Of a stretch of DNA of 38,770 nucleotides, positions 22,722 to 35,639 are shown in pieces. The notes under the pieces were generated by a model. That model ran no database searches. It had not been told where the DNA came from and saw only the letters and a list, made by a program, of their open reading frames with translations. The stretch's first letter is position 1. Each line of letters starts with the position of its first letter. The translations under genes and the position numbers were made by a program. Source of the DNA: Corinectria fuckeliana (Eukaryota; Ascomycota; Sordariomycetes; Hypocreales; Nectriaceae); the NCBI GenBank assembly GCA_019137255.1, contig WPDH01000218.1, positions 1-38,770 on the forward strand, in the 5' to 3' direction.

Positions 22722-25146
22722 TTGGCCCCCCATATAAATTTTAGTGTGATCTCAAGTGCAGTTATCTTGCTACTACTAACCGCAACTTTCAGTCACTTAA
22801 TTACAATAGACAAATTATTTAACATCCCTTTTCCGTCTCTTCAGGCCGCCCGTGAGGTAATTAACAACTTCGCGATAAGGCTAGGCTACAGCCTTATCAT
22901 CTTACAGAGCCGGCCTAATACTGCTAATCTAACTCGGGTTCTCTTACGCTGTGCAAAAGGCCAGGTTCCTAAGAGTCAGGCTAAGGCTAAGACTCATAAA
23001 TCAAAGAGGCGGCGCACAAGCTCTCAGATGACTACCTACAGATATCAGCTTCTTGTTATTAAGGGCCCTAGTGATAACCTTTAGAGACTACAAGCAGCAC
23101 AGGGCGAAGGTCATCAGGATCACAATCATAATATATTACCCAGAACAACTTTTTCCTAGTACCAAAGCCAGGCACTTACGGTGATAACACTAACAATCAT
23201 CTCAATATGGAATAACAATATCAGGCCCACGCAAATCTTAATCAATCTTCAATCTGAAAAGGACCCCTATATTAAGAGCATCACAAGATAAGACCTGGGA
23301 AATCTCTTTATAAAGCATCGCCGAATAGAGCTTACAGGCCGCACACCAATTAAGTGGTTATTTAACCAGCTTTAAGATACTAGTGTTTTTTTTCGGTACG
23401 ATAAAAGCCCCGCAGGTCACATAATAAGGCTATTCGTAGCCTCGGGCACTAGGGTCAATATGCTACTGTAACACCCAGATGTGCTGCTTTTTGACAGCAC
23501 ATATAAGACCAATCGCTTTAATATGCCACTTTTTAATATATGTGGCTCGACTTCTCTTCGGCAGACCTTTCAGGTGGCAGCAGTTTTCCTCAGCGGCGAG
23601 GCGATCAGCGACTTCCAGTGGGCTCTAAAGGCACTCGCAGAGTTGATAGAAGAGCACAAAATCCCCCCGCCGCAAGTCATAGTCTCTGACTGTAACCTCG
23701 CCTTTATTAACGCCCTCACGCAGCACCCGCTTTTTTAAGGCAAGCCTTATCTTCTCTGCTGTTAGCACGTCAATAAGAATGTGCTTACTAAGACAAAGAG
23801 ATTTTTCCCTAAGGCTACTATCGACCCTGTCACAAAGAGAGCCTCCCGGCACCCTAACTTCCACGCCTTCCTTAAGCTTTAGAATCAGCTCGTAGAGAGT
23901 AATAATACTGCTGCCTATAAAGCCCAGCTTCAGGAGCTTTAGCAACCTGGTAAATACCCCCAGGGAGCTGTGAATTATATGATAAACATATAGCTTACGC
24001 CCTAGAGAGACTATATCATTAAATTCGCAGTTGACAGTTATTATCACTTTAGTCACATAATAACCTCACTTGTGGAGTCTCTCCACGTAGATATAAAGCG
24101 GCTACTATAGTTAAGCCAGGGTGACTTAATAATAGTCTTCAAGAAGCTAACAGTCTTCTAGAGGAAGCAGAAGGTTACAATCTAAGGGCAGATCCTTCAC
24201 AGAAGAAACAAGCTACTATTTTCTACTAATACTCTTCTTTTTATGATCATTAAGGACCAGATTTCCTCCTACGCCCTCGACCTTATCCTTATAGAGCTCC
24301 GCAAGCTCAATTGAAAGCTCAACCCTTCTACCCCCCCCCCGGCCGACTGTAACCTCTGCACGATCCGCGTCACACACGGGCTGCCGTGTAAGCATGAGCT
24401 TTAGAGGCTCCTCGAGAGCTCTAAGCCTATTCTGATAACCCGAATAACATCACACTAGCACTAGAAGAGGCAGGAGGTGGAGGCGAGGCAAGGTGACGAG
24501 AGTACAAGAGATACGGTCCTTAATCCCCAAGTTATTAGGGGAAAAGGGCGGCCTAAGGGGAGCGTTGCCGTCGATAGAGGTACCTCTGTCAGAAGCACCC
24601 GCCGTGACCCTATTCTCGCTGAACGCATAGAGGCAGCAGAGAGGGCAGAAGGCCGGGTTGCTAAGGCAGCAGCCCGGGCAGCGATGCCGCCTCTATTGAC
24701 CGCCCCGGCTGCCCTCGAGGTTACACAGTCATCATCATCATCAGCGCGGCAGGAAGGGCTTCAGGCGGGGCTACGGTGGGCCGAGCAGGGCAGGGATACG
24801 TATGAGGCCGGCACGGTCATGCCACGAGCTTATTAGCGGACCTTCCTAGCTGACGACTATGACTCTGACGGCGAGCTGCCCGGGTTATCACCACCTAAGT
24901 CAACGCCGCCTCCAGCTACAGGGCAGACTATTCACGAGCATGAGAGTTAATGGTCTCAGACTGATGCCCCTGGCGAGTCTCTAATTGATGTGTAAATTTG
25001 GGAGGTTCCTAGGGAGCTAGGTCTTCAAATTTCCGTTGAATTTAAAGGCCAGCTAGACCAGCAGATCGCTGACGATAAAGAGGTGGCATCAGGGATGATA
25101 ACGGCCGAGATACAGGGCGGCAGCGATGATGATGATAGCTTCAATT
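22722..25146 (+). pseudogene. MULE transposase with FAR1-like and SWIM zinc fingers, stop codons only
   Basis: A single frame runs through. At the N-terminus FPSLQAAREVINNFAIRLGY resembles the FAR1-type DNA-binding domain. The catalytic core has DSTYKTNRFNMPLFNICG (first Asp), VIVSDCNLAFINAL (second Asp), CC-stop-HVNKNV (normally CxWHxxKNV) and SLVESLHVDIK (Glu). A SWIM-type finger CNLCTIRVTHGLPCKHEL follows, then a GKGRPKGS AT-hook-like motif and an acidic end DDDDSFN. Stops include 23082, 23157, 23289, 23373, 23469 and 23736, mostly readable as TGG or CAA/CAG changes. No frameshift was seen. No ATG in frame marks the start; the open stretch begins near 22722, and the true start may itself be mutated. 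Confidence 0.85.
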
Positions 25147-25248
25147 AAAAGGGAAGGTGGGGGGCGGAAGACACAGTCAGAGCATTGACTCTGCAGTCCT
25201 CATACAAAAATTGCGGGGGGCTGCGGAATCGGAGCTCCGCCACTGTCC

Positions 25249-25300
25249 AGCCACATTTGGTATGCTTGATAGTCAGATTGGTATGCTTTATATCACGTCC
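25249..25300 (-). repeat. Right TIR of the MULE
   Basis: Inverted partner of 22636-22687 with two differences, both C versus T. Confidence 0.9.
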
Positions 25301-25310
25301 CTTACTAATA
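25301..25310 (+). repeat. MULE target-site duplication, right
   Basis: CTTACTAATA, identical to 22626-22635. Confidence 0.95.
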
Positions 25311-25840
25311 CACTATAACCACTGTAACCACTATAACTAGCGCGCTGCAGCTGCTGCAGCCACTGCAGAAAGGGGTCACCTCCTACCTGATAAAACGCGC
25401 TCCTGCCCTGTCCCTAGGCCGTTCCTCTGCCTATAATATTGATATGCAACTGCGACTATAGCTTCGACAGTGGCAGAGGCAGCAGAAAAGGTAGCTGCAG
25501 GCGGCGGCGATGGTGGCAGTGACGGTTGTTCGATTGAAGCTGCGGCGCGATTGAAGCTGTGTACGGTGGATGTCACGTGGCTATGACAGCGCTGATTGGC
25601 CGAAGATGCCGAGAAATCACGTGTGTTGTGGGATAAGCAAGACTATTTATTTTCCCCAACGCGCACTCTCCCTCCTCACTCTCTTCTTCTCCCTCCCACT
25701 TTTTCACACGCTCTCTCTCTTCTTCTTCTCCCTCCCATTTTCTCACACGCTCTCTCCACGCACACTTGCTCACGCCCTCGCACACACATGCACGCACACA
25801 CGCAGACACACGCAGGCGCAGGCAATCCCGCACACAAACC
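25311..25840. other. Spacer and CT-rich leader upstream of the HNH gene
   Basis: It begins with short repeats of CACTRTAACCACT, then GC-rich DNA without a convincing gene. About 25660-25840 is a strongly pyrimidine-rich and then CA-rich tract that probably includes the promoter and leader of the gene at 25841. Confidence 0.5.
25684..25753 (+). repeat. Two copies of a 31-bp CT-rich repeat
   Basis: Copies at 25684-25714 and 25723-25753 read TTCTTCTCCCTCCCA/C, then a T-rich run and CACACGCTCT. A third copy is at 25876-25906. Confidence 0.8.
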
Positions 25841-27271
25841 ATGAGCAACAACGACGAAGCTTTTGTTTCCACCAATTCTTCTCCCTCCCATTTTTTCACA
25901 CGCTCTAGACGAACCAAGCCAGGGCGAGACCCGGGCGGAGCGACTCCACCGTCTCCTAGATGTGTTCTTAAGCAAGCCCGGTCAACACGAAACGACCATC
26001 AAGGCAGTTAAGAGCTCGCTGAAGATGGTCCTTCCGTTTGAAACACCGACGACTCTATTGCCCGTGGACGAGGCCGCTATTCGGCACGACTATGCCGTCA
26101 AGATCGAGTCATATATCCGCAAAAAGGATCCCAATAGCAAAGATTTCAGAATCAATGCCGCCCAGCTCGCGACCATTCTGACGGTTCCATTATCAGCTCT
26201 GAACATCGGCGGCTACCTGTCGCATAAATCCGAGCTGCCTGAACACCTACGGGAACGCCTAGAAGGCTTCGTATCGCTAGCGAAGCACTGTGAGTACTGC
26301 TTGCTTGTTTATGCTTTATTCGCAGGTAAACTAATATATGTTTGTCCGTCTTAGTTTTGCAAAAGAAATGGACTAAGGACGAACATTCTCTGCTATCTAC
26401 CAAATCCGGCACGAAGAATACGTCACGCAAGAAGAGACCAAATTCATCTGCAGCCCAGCGCCAGGAGGATGCCGATGAAGAGTATCTTCCAGACGATACA
26501 GACCGGAACAGGAATGAAAAAAAGGATTGCCGTGAGAGAGAGGGCCATGCCTGTGTGGTCATGGGTACCAGCCACCCGGAAGTGTGTCATATCGTCCCTT
26601 TCGCCTAGAACGATACGCAATTAAATGTGTCGAAGACAAGCCTGGTCCTTCAGTACAGCCGAGCTTTTTTCGACGGTACTTGGCTCGTTGAATACCGTGA
26701 GTATCTCGCGAACCGTCAAGATCCAGGCGCCTCAGACAAGGCATGGAACATGCTTTGCCTCAACTGCCAACTCCATACGTGGTGGAGTAAGGCTCTGCTT
26801 GGCTTCAAGTGCCTTGGTATCAAGGATCTCTCTAATGATCAGTCTGTGGTTACTCCCCAATTTCACTGGATGACAAAAAGACAATTGAAACCGACCGACA
26901 TTATGACTCTCACAGGGGACAACAACGACGTTGACGCTATGGTGGACAGTGCTATCGCATTCCACTAAGACGGAAGCTCTCCTCGACCCCAGAAGCTTGG
27001 GAAGCTAGCTGCATTACACAGCGATGCGAACATCCCTATTCTATCTGGGCATACTATTAATGTCCAGATGCAAAAAGCAGATGCGACTCGCTTTAAGGCT
27101 ATAATGGACTTGCAATGGGCTATTATCTGTGTGACTGCTCTTTCTGGTGCTGCTGGAGCGCCTGAACTCCTGCCCGACCACGAGGGCTGGGGTGGTCCAG
27201 GCCTGAGAACTGCACTGTGGGTTGAGGAACAGGTCCAGATGGACGTGCGGCCCCCGCCAGCCACTGAGTAA
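25841..27271 (+). pseudogene. HNH_2-type nuclease-domain protein, broken
   Basis: The likely start is ATGAGCAACAACG at 25841. After a frame break the first exon continues with an alpha-helical region (AERLHRLLDVFLSK to LRERLEGFVSLAKH). Intron 26290-26354 (65 bp, GTGAGT to TTAG) joins in phase to KKWTKDEH and a basic linker. The HNH_2 domain follows: CVVMGTSHPEVCHIVPF with the first His, then NMLCLNCQLHTWWSKALLGF with the Asn and second His, then FHWM. A C-terminal segment (MDLQWAIICVTALSGA) ends at 27271. Stops at 26606-26608 (fits TGG) and 26966-26968 (fits CAA) are in frame. Such proteins are common in ascomycetes; their role is not known. Confidence 0.8.
25876..25906 (+). repeat. Third copy of the 31-bp CT-rich repeat, inside the HNH first exon
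   Basis: Nearly identical to the two upstream copies. Its 31-bp length is exactly the shift separating the frame of the ATG at 25841 from the frame used after 25907. Confidence 0.75.
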
Positions 27272-27303
27272 CACAAGGCTCTCACAGAACCTGAGGAGAT
27301 ACT

Positions 27304-27540
27304 GTGATAGTGCTGGATAGCACAGCTGGGGTTTAATACGTGTAGAGCCTAGCAGTTAAAAAGTAACTACTTAAAGTAGTTACTTTGCTTAGTCTTAAGC
27401 AAGGTATACTTTTTCTCTTTTTATAATTTAAATATACCTTTTATCTTTTTAACTTATCTTACCTAAGCTGTTATAACAGCTTTTATTACTTAAGATCTAA
27501 TTTTATTAGCTAATAAATATCTAAAAGTATTATATTTAGT
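27304..27540 (+). repeat. Dispersed repeat, copy 1 (less mutated at its left end)
   Basis: Matches 30476-30725 over about 240 bp, allowing for RIP. The left 45 bp still contain TG and CA (TGTGATAGTGCTGG) where copy 2 has TA. It includes a hairpin with 11-bp arms at 27362-27384 (AGTAACTACTT / AAGTAGTTACT). It may be part of an LTR or leader, but the element is not identified. Confidence 0.55.
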
Positions 27541-28951
27541 ATTATAACTTAAGTTAAGACTAGGCAGTTATAACTAGTAAAACTATAATATACTTGCTTT
27601 TTCACTTAATATAAATTTTAAACTTTTCTTATATAAGTAAGCTTAGATACTTAACTTACTCTCTTATAATAAGCTATAAAATTAAACTTACTTTTACCTA
27701 CTAGGCTTATACTAGCTTTTTTAGTATATAAGTATATTTATTTAACACTTTTATAAAGATAGTCTTACTAGCTATTAATATATATAAGTTATATTAAATT
27801 TATTATTTTACTATTACTAAGACTATAACTTATATTACTTACTTTAATATTTTAAACTACTAGTTTAAATATTCTTATATTTTAGACTTATCTTATACTC
27901 TTAAGATAAGCCTAGCTGTTATAATAATACTAAGAGTAATAACTAAGATATAATATATAAAGATAATACTAGTAGAGATAGCTAGCTAATTAAGGTTTAT
28001 AAGCTATATAAGTTAGTACTAATACTAACTTAAAGACTTTTAAATAAATACTTACCTACTTATATATCTTTTTAAAGTAATAGTATTAAAAGCACTTTAT
28101 AAAGATAAAGCCTAAAAGAATAAGCTTATTATAATAGTAACTTAATACCTTTTTAATAACTTACTAGCTATTAAGCTATAAATATAGTTAAAATAACTTA
28201 ATACTAAATAAGATAAATACTTCTTATAAGATATTATACTATATAATATTAGTATAATACTAAACTAAGACTAAGTAGATCTTAAAAAAACTTAAAAAAA
28301 ACTTATATCTTAGTATAAGATTCTACTTAGTATAGTAAGTAGTTATACTTAGTAAGTAATAAAATCACTATAAGAATAAATTATACTTTTAATATTATAA
28401 AAATAGATATTTTTAAATAAAATAAGTAAAACTTAAAGTAATATTAGCTTAATACTAAAAAGAAAAAAAAATAATATAATACTTACTTAAGTAAGTATAA
28501 AAGCTTAAGTTACTAATAATAATAAGAATAAAAAAGAGAAAAAAAATAACTATAAGGTAAAAAACTATAAGTAAGAGATATATATATATATAAACTACTT
28601 TAGGCTTTTACCTTATAAAATTTCCACTTTAAACTTTTACTATATAAATACTTTTTCTTTACTTAAAACTAAGTTTTTTTCTATTTAAGATTATTTTAAG
28701 CTTAAGACTTTAGTAAGAAAGTAATAAGTAAGTTAGTTAAAAAACTAATTATAGTTTTTAAAAATATAATAATAAGTAAAAAAGAAAGGTTTTATTTAGT
28801 TAAAATAGTCTTAGTCTTATCTTAGTATTATTTTAGCTGCTTATATAATTTTACTTATTAATAAAAAAAGTCTAAGTAATTTAAATTTAGTTAAAATAGT
28901 ATAATAATAATAATAATAATAGTAAGTTATATTATATTTAAAGTTAAAAAG
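27541..28951. other. RIP-saturated AT-rich DNA, no gene seen
   Basis: Nearly no CpA, TpG or CpG. No protein remnant recognised on either strand. Probably the decayed inside of an older element that begins near 27304. Confidence 0.5.
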
Positions 28952-29545
28952 GTATTTATTTATTTATTTATTTATATACTATTTTAACTTTATAGTTATT
29001 TAGACCTTTTTTTAAGTAGCTTAAACTAGTTTATAATAAAAAGAAAAAACCTAATATTAAGCTATAAGATAAAAAACCTCTTATTACTTTTACCTAAAAG
29101 AGAACTAAGTTAGGCTTAGTATATATATATAATAATATAAGTTTTAAGTAAGTTTACTTTATAAGAAAAGCTAGTTATATACTTATATTAATAAATTCTT
29201 ATAAGGCTTAGCTTAAATTATATACTAGAATTTAATTAATTTTAAGTTAAGTTTAAGTTACTTATACTACTTATTCTTCTTATTCTTTTAGGTATTATTC
29301 TTATTACTAACTAGTATTAGTATACTTTCTCTAACTTTTAATAGTATTTACTCTTTTAGTTAGTTAATTAGTTTAAATACTATAAGAGCTAAACTTAGAC
29401 TTAAGTTTAGTCTAACTTAAGATTACTTTAAAAGCTACTTAAGCTTTTTTTAAGCTAGGTAGTTTAGTATTATAGTTAGTATTAGTATTAATATTATTAT
29501 ATCTTATAATAAGTATATTATATATTTATACTACTTACTTAAAAT
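28952..29545 (+). repeat. 5' LTR (minimum extent) of the second gypsy
   Basis: The extent given is the part that matches the inverted copy at 1-591. The true LTR may continue further right. It begins with GTATTTATTTATTT and contains the conserved words TTAGGCTTAGTATATAT and TTACTAACTAGTATTA. Confidence 0.7.
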
Positions 29546-32500
29546 ACTAAACTATATAAGTCTTTTTAAGTAAGTATTTCTTACTTATTTTTACTTTTTT
29601 TATACTATATAATATATATAAGACTATATTAAGTATAAGCTATTATAGTTATAATATAATAAAAGAATCTTACTAGTAAAAATAAAATATATTATATCTC
29701 TTATATAATAAGCTCTCTTATAATAGTTATATCTAGCTTATTTCTAATAGTATTATATAATATATTTAAAGTAAAAGTACTTAAAGTACTACTTAAGTTA
29801 AATCTCCTTTAAATAAGACTTAGTCTAATATATCTTTATAGTTATAATTATATTTTAGTTATAAAGTTTATTTATACTTATTAGTTTAGTTAATAATATA
29901 ATTAGTAACTAATAAGATTTAGCTATATAGTAGTTTTATAATAGTTTTATAATATATATCTTAATATTATTTACTTATTAGATATTTATTATAAGGTCTT
30001 TAAGTAAACCTCTTATATAGTTAGTTAAGACTCTCTTAGTAACTATTATAAACTATTTTAAGACTTAATATATATTTATACTAAAAATAATAAGAATCTA
30101 AGTATTATCTTTTAAGAGATTTATAATTAGTTTATAAAAAAAAACTATAATATTTTTATTAAGAAGATAGTATAAAACTATTATAAGTAAAAGATAATCT
30201 CTTAAGAGAGTATAATTAATAATTATTATAATATTTAATAGTATATAAAATATAATATTAAAAGCTATACTAAATAACCTAATAATAATCTTTTTACTAA
30301 GATAAAAAAAGATTATTTTTAATAGTAGTATTATTAGAGACTAAAATATCCTTTTATTATAAGTAACTTAAGCTTAAGTTAAAACCTTAATAAGTGTTTT
30401 CTAAAAAGTAGCTAATATTACTTTTTTAATAGTAGTTATAATTATTTTTATAAGAGATAGTAAGAGATAGTAAGATTAGAATCTTATTACTATAATAGTA
30501 CTAATTAGTATAAGAGTTTTAATATATATAAGGCTTAGCTATTAGTAGTTACTACTTAAAGTAGTTATCTTACCTAATCTTAATAAAAGAGAATATTTTT
30601 TCTCTTTTTAATTTTAATCTTACCTTTTATCACTTTTTATCTTACTTTATTTACCTAGCTATTATAATAGCTCTTATTATTTGTTTTTATTTTTATTAGC
30701 TAGATTACTTTTAAAAGTATTAAATCTTATACTTAAAGGTAGTTTAATCTGTTTTATATTTTTTATAGTTACTTAAGCTGTAATCTTATTTATATATCTC
30801 CTCTTTTAACCTAATAGCTTTAGTTAAGTAGTTAGTTTATACTAACTATATCTTCTACTAATAAATTTAGAGGTTATAATAAGATAATAAGTTAGTATAG
30901 CTAGGTTATAAGACCTAGTTATACTAATAAGCACTTTTTAGCTACTACTAAAGCTTAATATACTAGATAAGAGCTAAAAGAAAAGAAAGAGAGATACTTA
31001 AAGATAACAAATAGTATTAAAAAAGAGAAGAAGATAAGACCTTAAAACTAACCTTATACCTAGCCTTAAATTCTTAAAAACTATTAAGTAGTACTATCTT
31101 ATTAGACTTAATACTTTTAGGATAGTAAAAGCCTTTTATTAAGAAGATTAATAATAATTTTATAAATCTTTTTTACTTACTAAATAATATTAAATAATAT
31201 TTAATAATAAATATAAAACTATCTTAATACTTTTTAAAATTAAGACTATATAAGGTTAAAGTAAATACTAGAAAATAGTAGTTACTAGTAAAAGCTTTAC
31301 TTAAGTTAGAAAGGCTAGTCTTATTAGAGAACCTAGAAATTAAATACTATATAAAGTAAGTATAAAAGTAAAAAAAGCTATTACTAGGAAATTTACTTTT
31401 AAAACCCTAAGATAACTAGAAATTACTCTTAATATAAGACTTATTACTATATAAATCCTTATAGTAAACCTTATAGTAATACTTTTAGTCTTATTAGTCT
31501 TATTATTATCTAATTATAACTAAGTCTTAAATAGAAGAACTATAACTACTAGTAAGTTACCTCTCTAACTTAACTAGAAAACCTTTAAGCTAAAGATAAT
31601 TCTACTTATACTTTTAAAGCTAAAAGGCAGAAAAAGATAATAATTCTTATAACTATTAGATATAATACTTTTAAGTAGGTTAACTTCTTCTAATTTTCTT
31701 TCTTTTAGTCTTATACTTACTATTATAACTCTCTTAGGATTCTTAACTCTTATTAAGACTATAACTCTAATACTCTTTTTAACTAATCCTAAGTTATACT
31801 ATCTTTTAACTAAGCTTATTAAGAAGTTACTATTTATAAAGTCTTAAAAACTTATTTTTTTCTTTTACTAGTGATTTATAAGACTTAATATAACTAATTT
31901 TCTTATAAGCTTTAAGTTATATATAAATAGTTATAATATTACTAAGAATAAATAAGATATTTACTTTACTTAGTATTTTAACCTTATAGTTTAGTAATAA
32001 GTTAAGTATATAATAAATAAGTATAGCTAGAAAAAGGCTAAAAAAAACTTATAAAAAATCTTTTATTCTTAAGATTAAGACTAATAAGAATCTCTTATTA
32101 CTAAGTTAAGCTATCTTAATAGTTAGTATCTTACTACTAAAGACTATTATAAGATATTTTATTAGATAAGTAAGTATTAGTACCTTTATAAAATAATTAA
32201 TTTAATATCTTAAAGTTTCTTTTTAACTTATATTTAATCTTTTTATAATATTATACTAAATAAAGTTATTAAACTCTTATATAACTAAAGCGGGAAGGCA
32301 CTTAAAGAACTAGCTAGTCTAAGCTATAAAAAGCTGTTTAAAATCCTAAAAGAGTTCTTAGATACTAAGATAGCTCTAGCTTATTATGTTAGCTCTACTT
32401 AACCTTTTTTACAGCTCTTAGCTAATTTTTAACTTTTTTACTAGCTAGTTACTACCTAATCTTATATACCTTTCTTATTAGCTAAGAGAGTAATTAATCT

Positions 32501-35500
32501 ATCTAAAATTAATTCTTAAGTTAATAAGTTATTAAAGCTTATAAAGGATCTCTTTATAAATATAGTATAAAATATATAAATATAAAAAGAAAATATTATC
32601 TTACTTTATAGTTAAGTTCTCTACTAGTAGGCTTAAAAAGGTATAAAAAATATCTTAACTAATTATATATATATAAATATATTAGATTATATATATAAGA
32701 AGTACTAATTTAATATAAATACTATAAGAGGATTTAACTAAAAGCTATAAGTATATTAGTACTATAAAGAGTAAAAATACTATTTAAACTAGTATTTATA
32801 TTATCTTAAAGATAACTAGTTAAAATATACTACTTACTTACCTTTTACTAGTATACTATAAATTAGTAATAAGAAAATTCTTATCTTTTTTTAAATCTTA
32901 GTATAGTATATAAATAATTCCTATACTAAGAGACTAGTTATTTAGTAGATTAAATACTTCTCTAGATATTATACTTATAAGTAGGCTAATAAGATATAAA
33001 AGATAGTATCTAATCTTAAGTTATAAAATACTATATTTTAAGAAGCTAAATAGCTTATAAGGTATACTAAGCTAGGCTTTAATATCTCTTTAAAAAGACT
33101 AAGCTGTTTAGATATTAATATTACTATTTAAGCTAATACTATCTTTATATTAGAAGACCTCTTAGTAATTAATAACAGCTTAGATAACCTAATCTTAACT
33201 AATAATATTAGTACTAATTTTATAGCTAAGAGGGTTAAAATAAAGAAAGTTAATAATAATAAACTACTTATTAAAGTGGTAGTATAACCTTATCTGCTAG
33301 CCTGTTAGTTTATAAGAGATTAAAAAATTACTAATAAGAAGTTTTTTATAAAGAAGTTTTAATAGTAATTTATAAATAAGAAGAAAGCTCTATTAACAGC
33401 TAGGTTATATATTAGAAATAAATTCTAGTTTAAAAAGATCTTAATTTTAATCTTTTAGCTTATAATAATTAACCTAGATATTACTTATACTTTTATAAAA
33501 GAAGTAATAGTAATAGTAAAAAGTGTTATAAATACTAAGTTTATAAACTAGTGTGAAAAGCTAACTAAGCCTAATAGTAACCTTATAGTACACTTATTAT
33601 TTCTTAAAGCACTAGATTTAACAAAAGCTAAAAAGTATTATAACTTAAAAGCATCTTATTATAAGATAAACACTTTAAGAATCTAAAATAATAAGATAAA
33701 TTAAGATAGCAGCTCTTTCCTAAGTTAATCTTTCTACTTTAGTGAATTTCTAATAGAGGAAAATAAAAAAACTACTATTATTAATATTAGAAAACCTAAT
33801 ATAAGTGAGTTATTAGTAAAAAACCTAAAGAAAGTATTAAATATAATATATCTTAAGGTTAATTTTAATATCCTAAAAGATAAGTAAGGCTAAAAATTAG
33901 CCTACTATTAAAAGCTGCTAAGAATTATAGTTTACTTAAAAAATATAAATAGCTATACTATAAAGACTCTTTTAAATACTAGATTAAAAGGTAATATTAT
34001 CTTAAGTAAAGTAGCTAAAAAGTGTAAACTAAAAGTAAGCCTTATAAGAGCTTTTATAACTTTCTATTTAAATAATAAGATCTTAATACTTAGAGAGGTA
34101 AAGATACTAGTCTTCTTAAATAATACTTATATCTTATAAAGAATATATATAGCTCTTACTAGTCTTATATTTATTTCTTTTATCTTAAAAATACTATTTA
34201 TAAGAGTTATAAAGCTCTCTTTTAACTATATAACTAAAGGAGAAGAAATATATATTAAATATTATTTTAGGTTTATAAGAATTATAACCCTAGTAGCAGA
34301 AAGTATTTATTAGAAGGTTTTATAAGAGGTTACTTATAAGACTAACTAGTAATAACTTTTAAGCTTTCTTTTAAAGTACTTTTATTATAAGGTATAATAT
34401 TACAAGCTGTATAAGAAAGTTAAATTTCTTAAAATAAATAGCTATAAAGCTTTTAGAGGTTTTAAATAATTAAGAGGTTTTAAAATAAGTTCTAATAACT
34501 AATAGATAGCTTATTAGGTAAAAAAGAAAAAGTAGGTTAAATTAATATATTTTATAAGATAATTAGTTAAAATCTAAGTACTTAAGTGTCTACTTTACAT
34601 CTAGATATAAGCAGAAATCACTTTCTTTTTATAAATAAATTTCTAGTCTTTTAGCAGTCTAAATAGGTTATATAATAGCTTAATTTATAGCTAAAGTAAT
34701 AATAAATATTATACTAAAATCTCAGATTAGTTAGATATAATATTATACTATAATTATAGTTTTAATAGTAAATCTTTTAGAGTTTATCTAAATTATAATA
34801 TAAGTTAGAAAACTAGTAGATAGTAGTAATTTAATAATAGCTAATAGAAATATAAGAAAGTCTTTATATAGTATTAGTATAGTACTAATAGTATTATATG
34901 CTAATATATACTAGGATTTTCTTAGGATTTTATAATATTAGTTAAAGCTAGTAAACTTTAACACTTATATAAGCTATAAGTCTTAAAAGATAATAATAAT
35001 CTAAATATAGTCTAGTAGCTAAATTAGAATAGTAAGAAGAAAATTATATAACTTATTAGAAAGAAAGTTATTTACACTTACTTAATAGCTTTAGATTAAG
35101 TGAAAAAAAAGTTAAAAATATAACTTATAAGAAGAAAGAGTGGGAAAAAAGAGTTAATATCTAAGTTAATATAATATATAAGCAGAAAAGAGCTAAAATC
35201 CACCTAAGAGATAATATTCTTTCTAATAAAAATATCTCTAAAAAAACCCTTTATAAAAAGAAGAAAAGTAGAAAAAAGTATAAGACTTTTTAAAGTATAA
35301 AAATAAGTATTTTAACTATATTACTCTTAAGTTCTTAGTAATTAAGAAAGAATTAAGACTTTTTAGTAAATAACTTTAAAAAGTACTAAATTAAGTTAAA
35401 AGAATAATATTAAAAGAAGAAACTAATATTTTACTATAAATCTTATATAATAAAAAAGCTATTTTAGCTTAAGACTTTAATAAGTATAAGAAACTTAACC

Positions 35501-35600
35501 TTATAGTTACCTTTTTTTAAGCCTTAAAAGTAGTTAAATATACTACTTAGTAAGCTAATAGTATACTAATTCTAAAAGACTTAAAAAAGAAAGTTATAAA
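29546..35600 (+). other. Decayed 5' part of the second gypsy (LTR remainder, gag, protease expected)
   Basis: Extremely AT-rich. A short frame near 30960-31050 has charged residues (RQELKEKKERYLK-like after allowing for stops), which could be early gag, but this is weak. No zinc knuckle or protease motif is defensible. Confidence 0.4.
30476..30725 (+). repeat. Dispersed repeat, copy 2
   Basis: RIP-saturated match to 27304-27540. The TATATAAGG at about 30522-30530 looks like a TATA box, but copy 1 reads ACGTGTAGAG there, so it may have been created by mutation. It lies inside the second gypsy and may be the LTR 3' part or a nested fragment. Confidence 0.5.
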
Positions 35601-35639
35601 CCTCTTAAAGACTAAGCTTAAGTGTTATATTCTTAAGAA

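Larger units (their letters stand above)
22636..25300 (+). mobile_element. Hop-like Mutator (MULE) transposon
   Basis: 2665 bp with 52-bp inverted repeats (two C/T differences) and a perfect 10-bp target duplication, which is typical for Mutator elements. It encodes a MULE transposase remnant with zinc finger on the plus strand. Composition is close to the host average and CpG is common, so it is the least RIP-affected element in the window. It ends 70 bp from the pogo element, counting to the target duplication. Confidence 0.9.

Noticed and set aside
24477..24836. Separate small gene with an AT-hook-like motif
   Set aside because: It is in the same frame as the MULE transposase and is its C-terminal part cut off by a stop.
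25573..25975. Minus-strand open frames opposite the CT-rich leader
   Set aside because: They consist of KWEGEE-type repeats created by the pyrimidine tract and are antisense to the HNH leader.
30522..30530. TATA box of an LTR promoter
   Set aside because: The less mutated copy at 27304 lacks it at the same position, so it is likely a by-product of C-to-T and G-to-A change.
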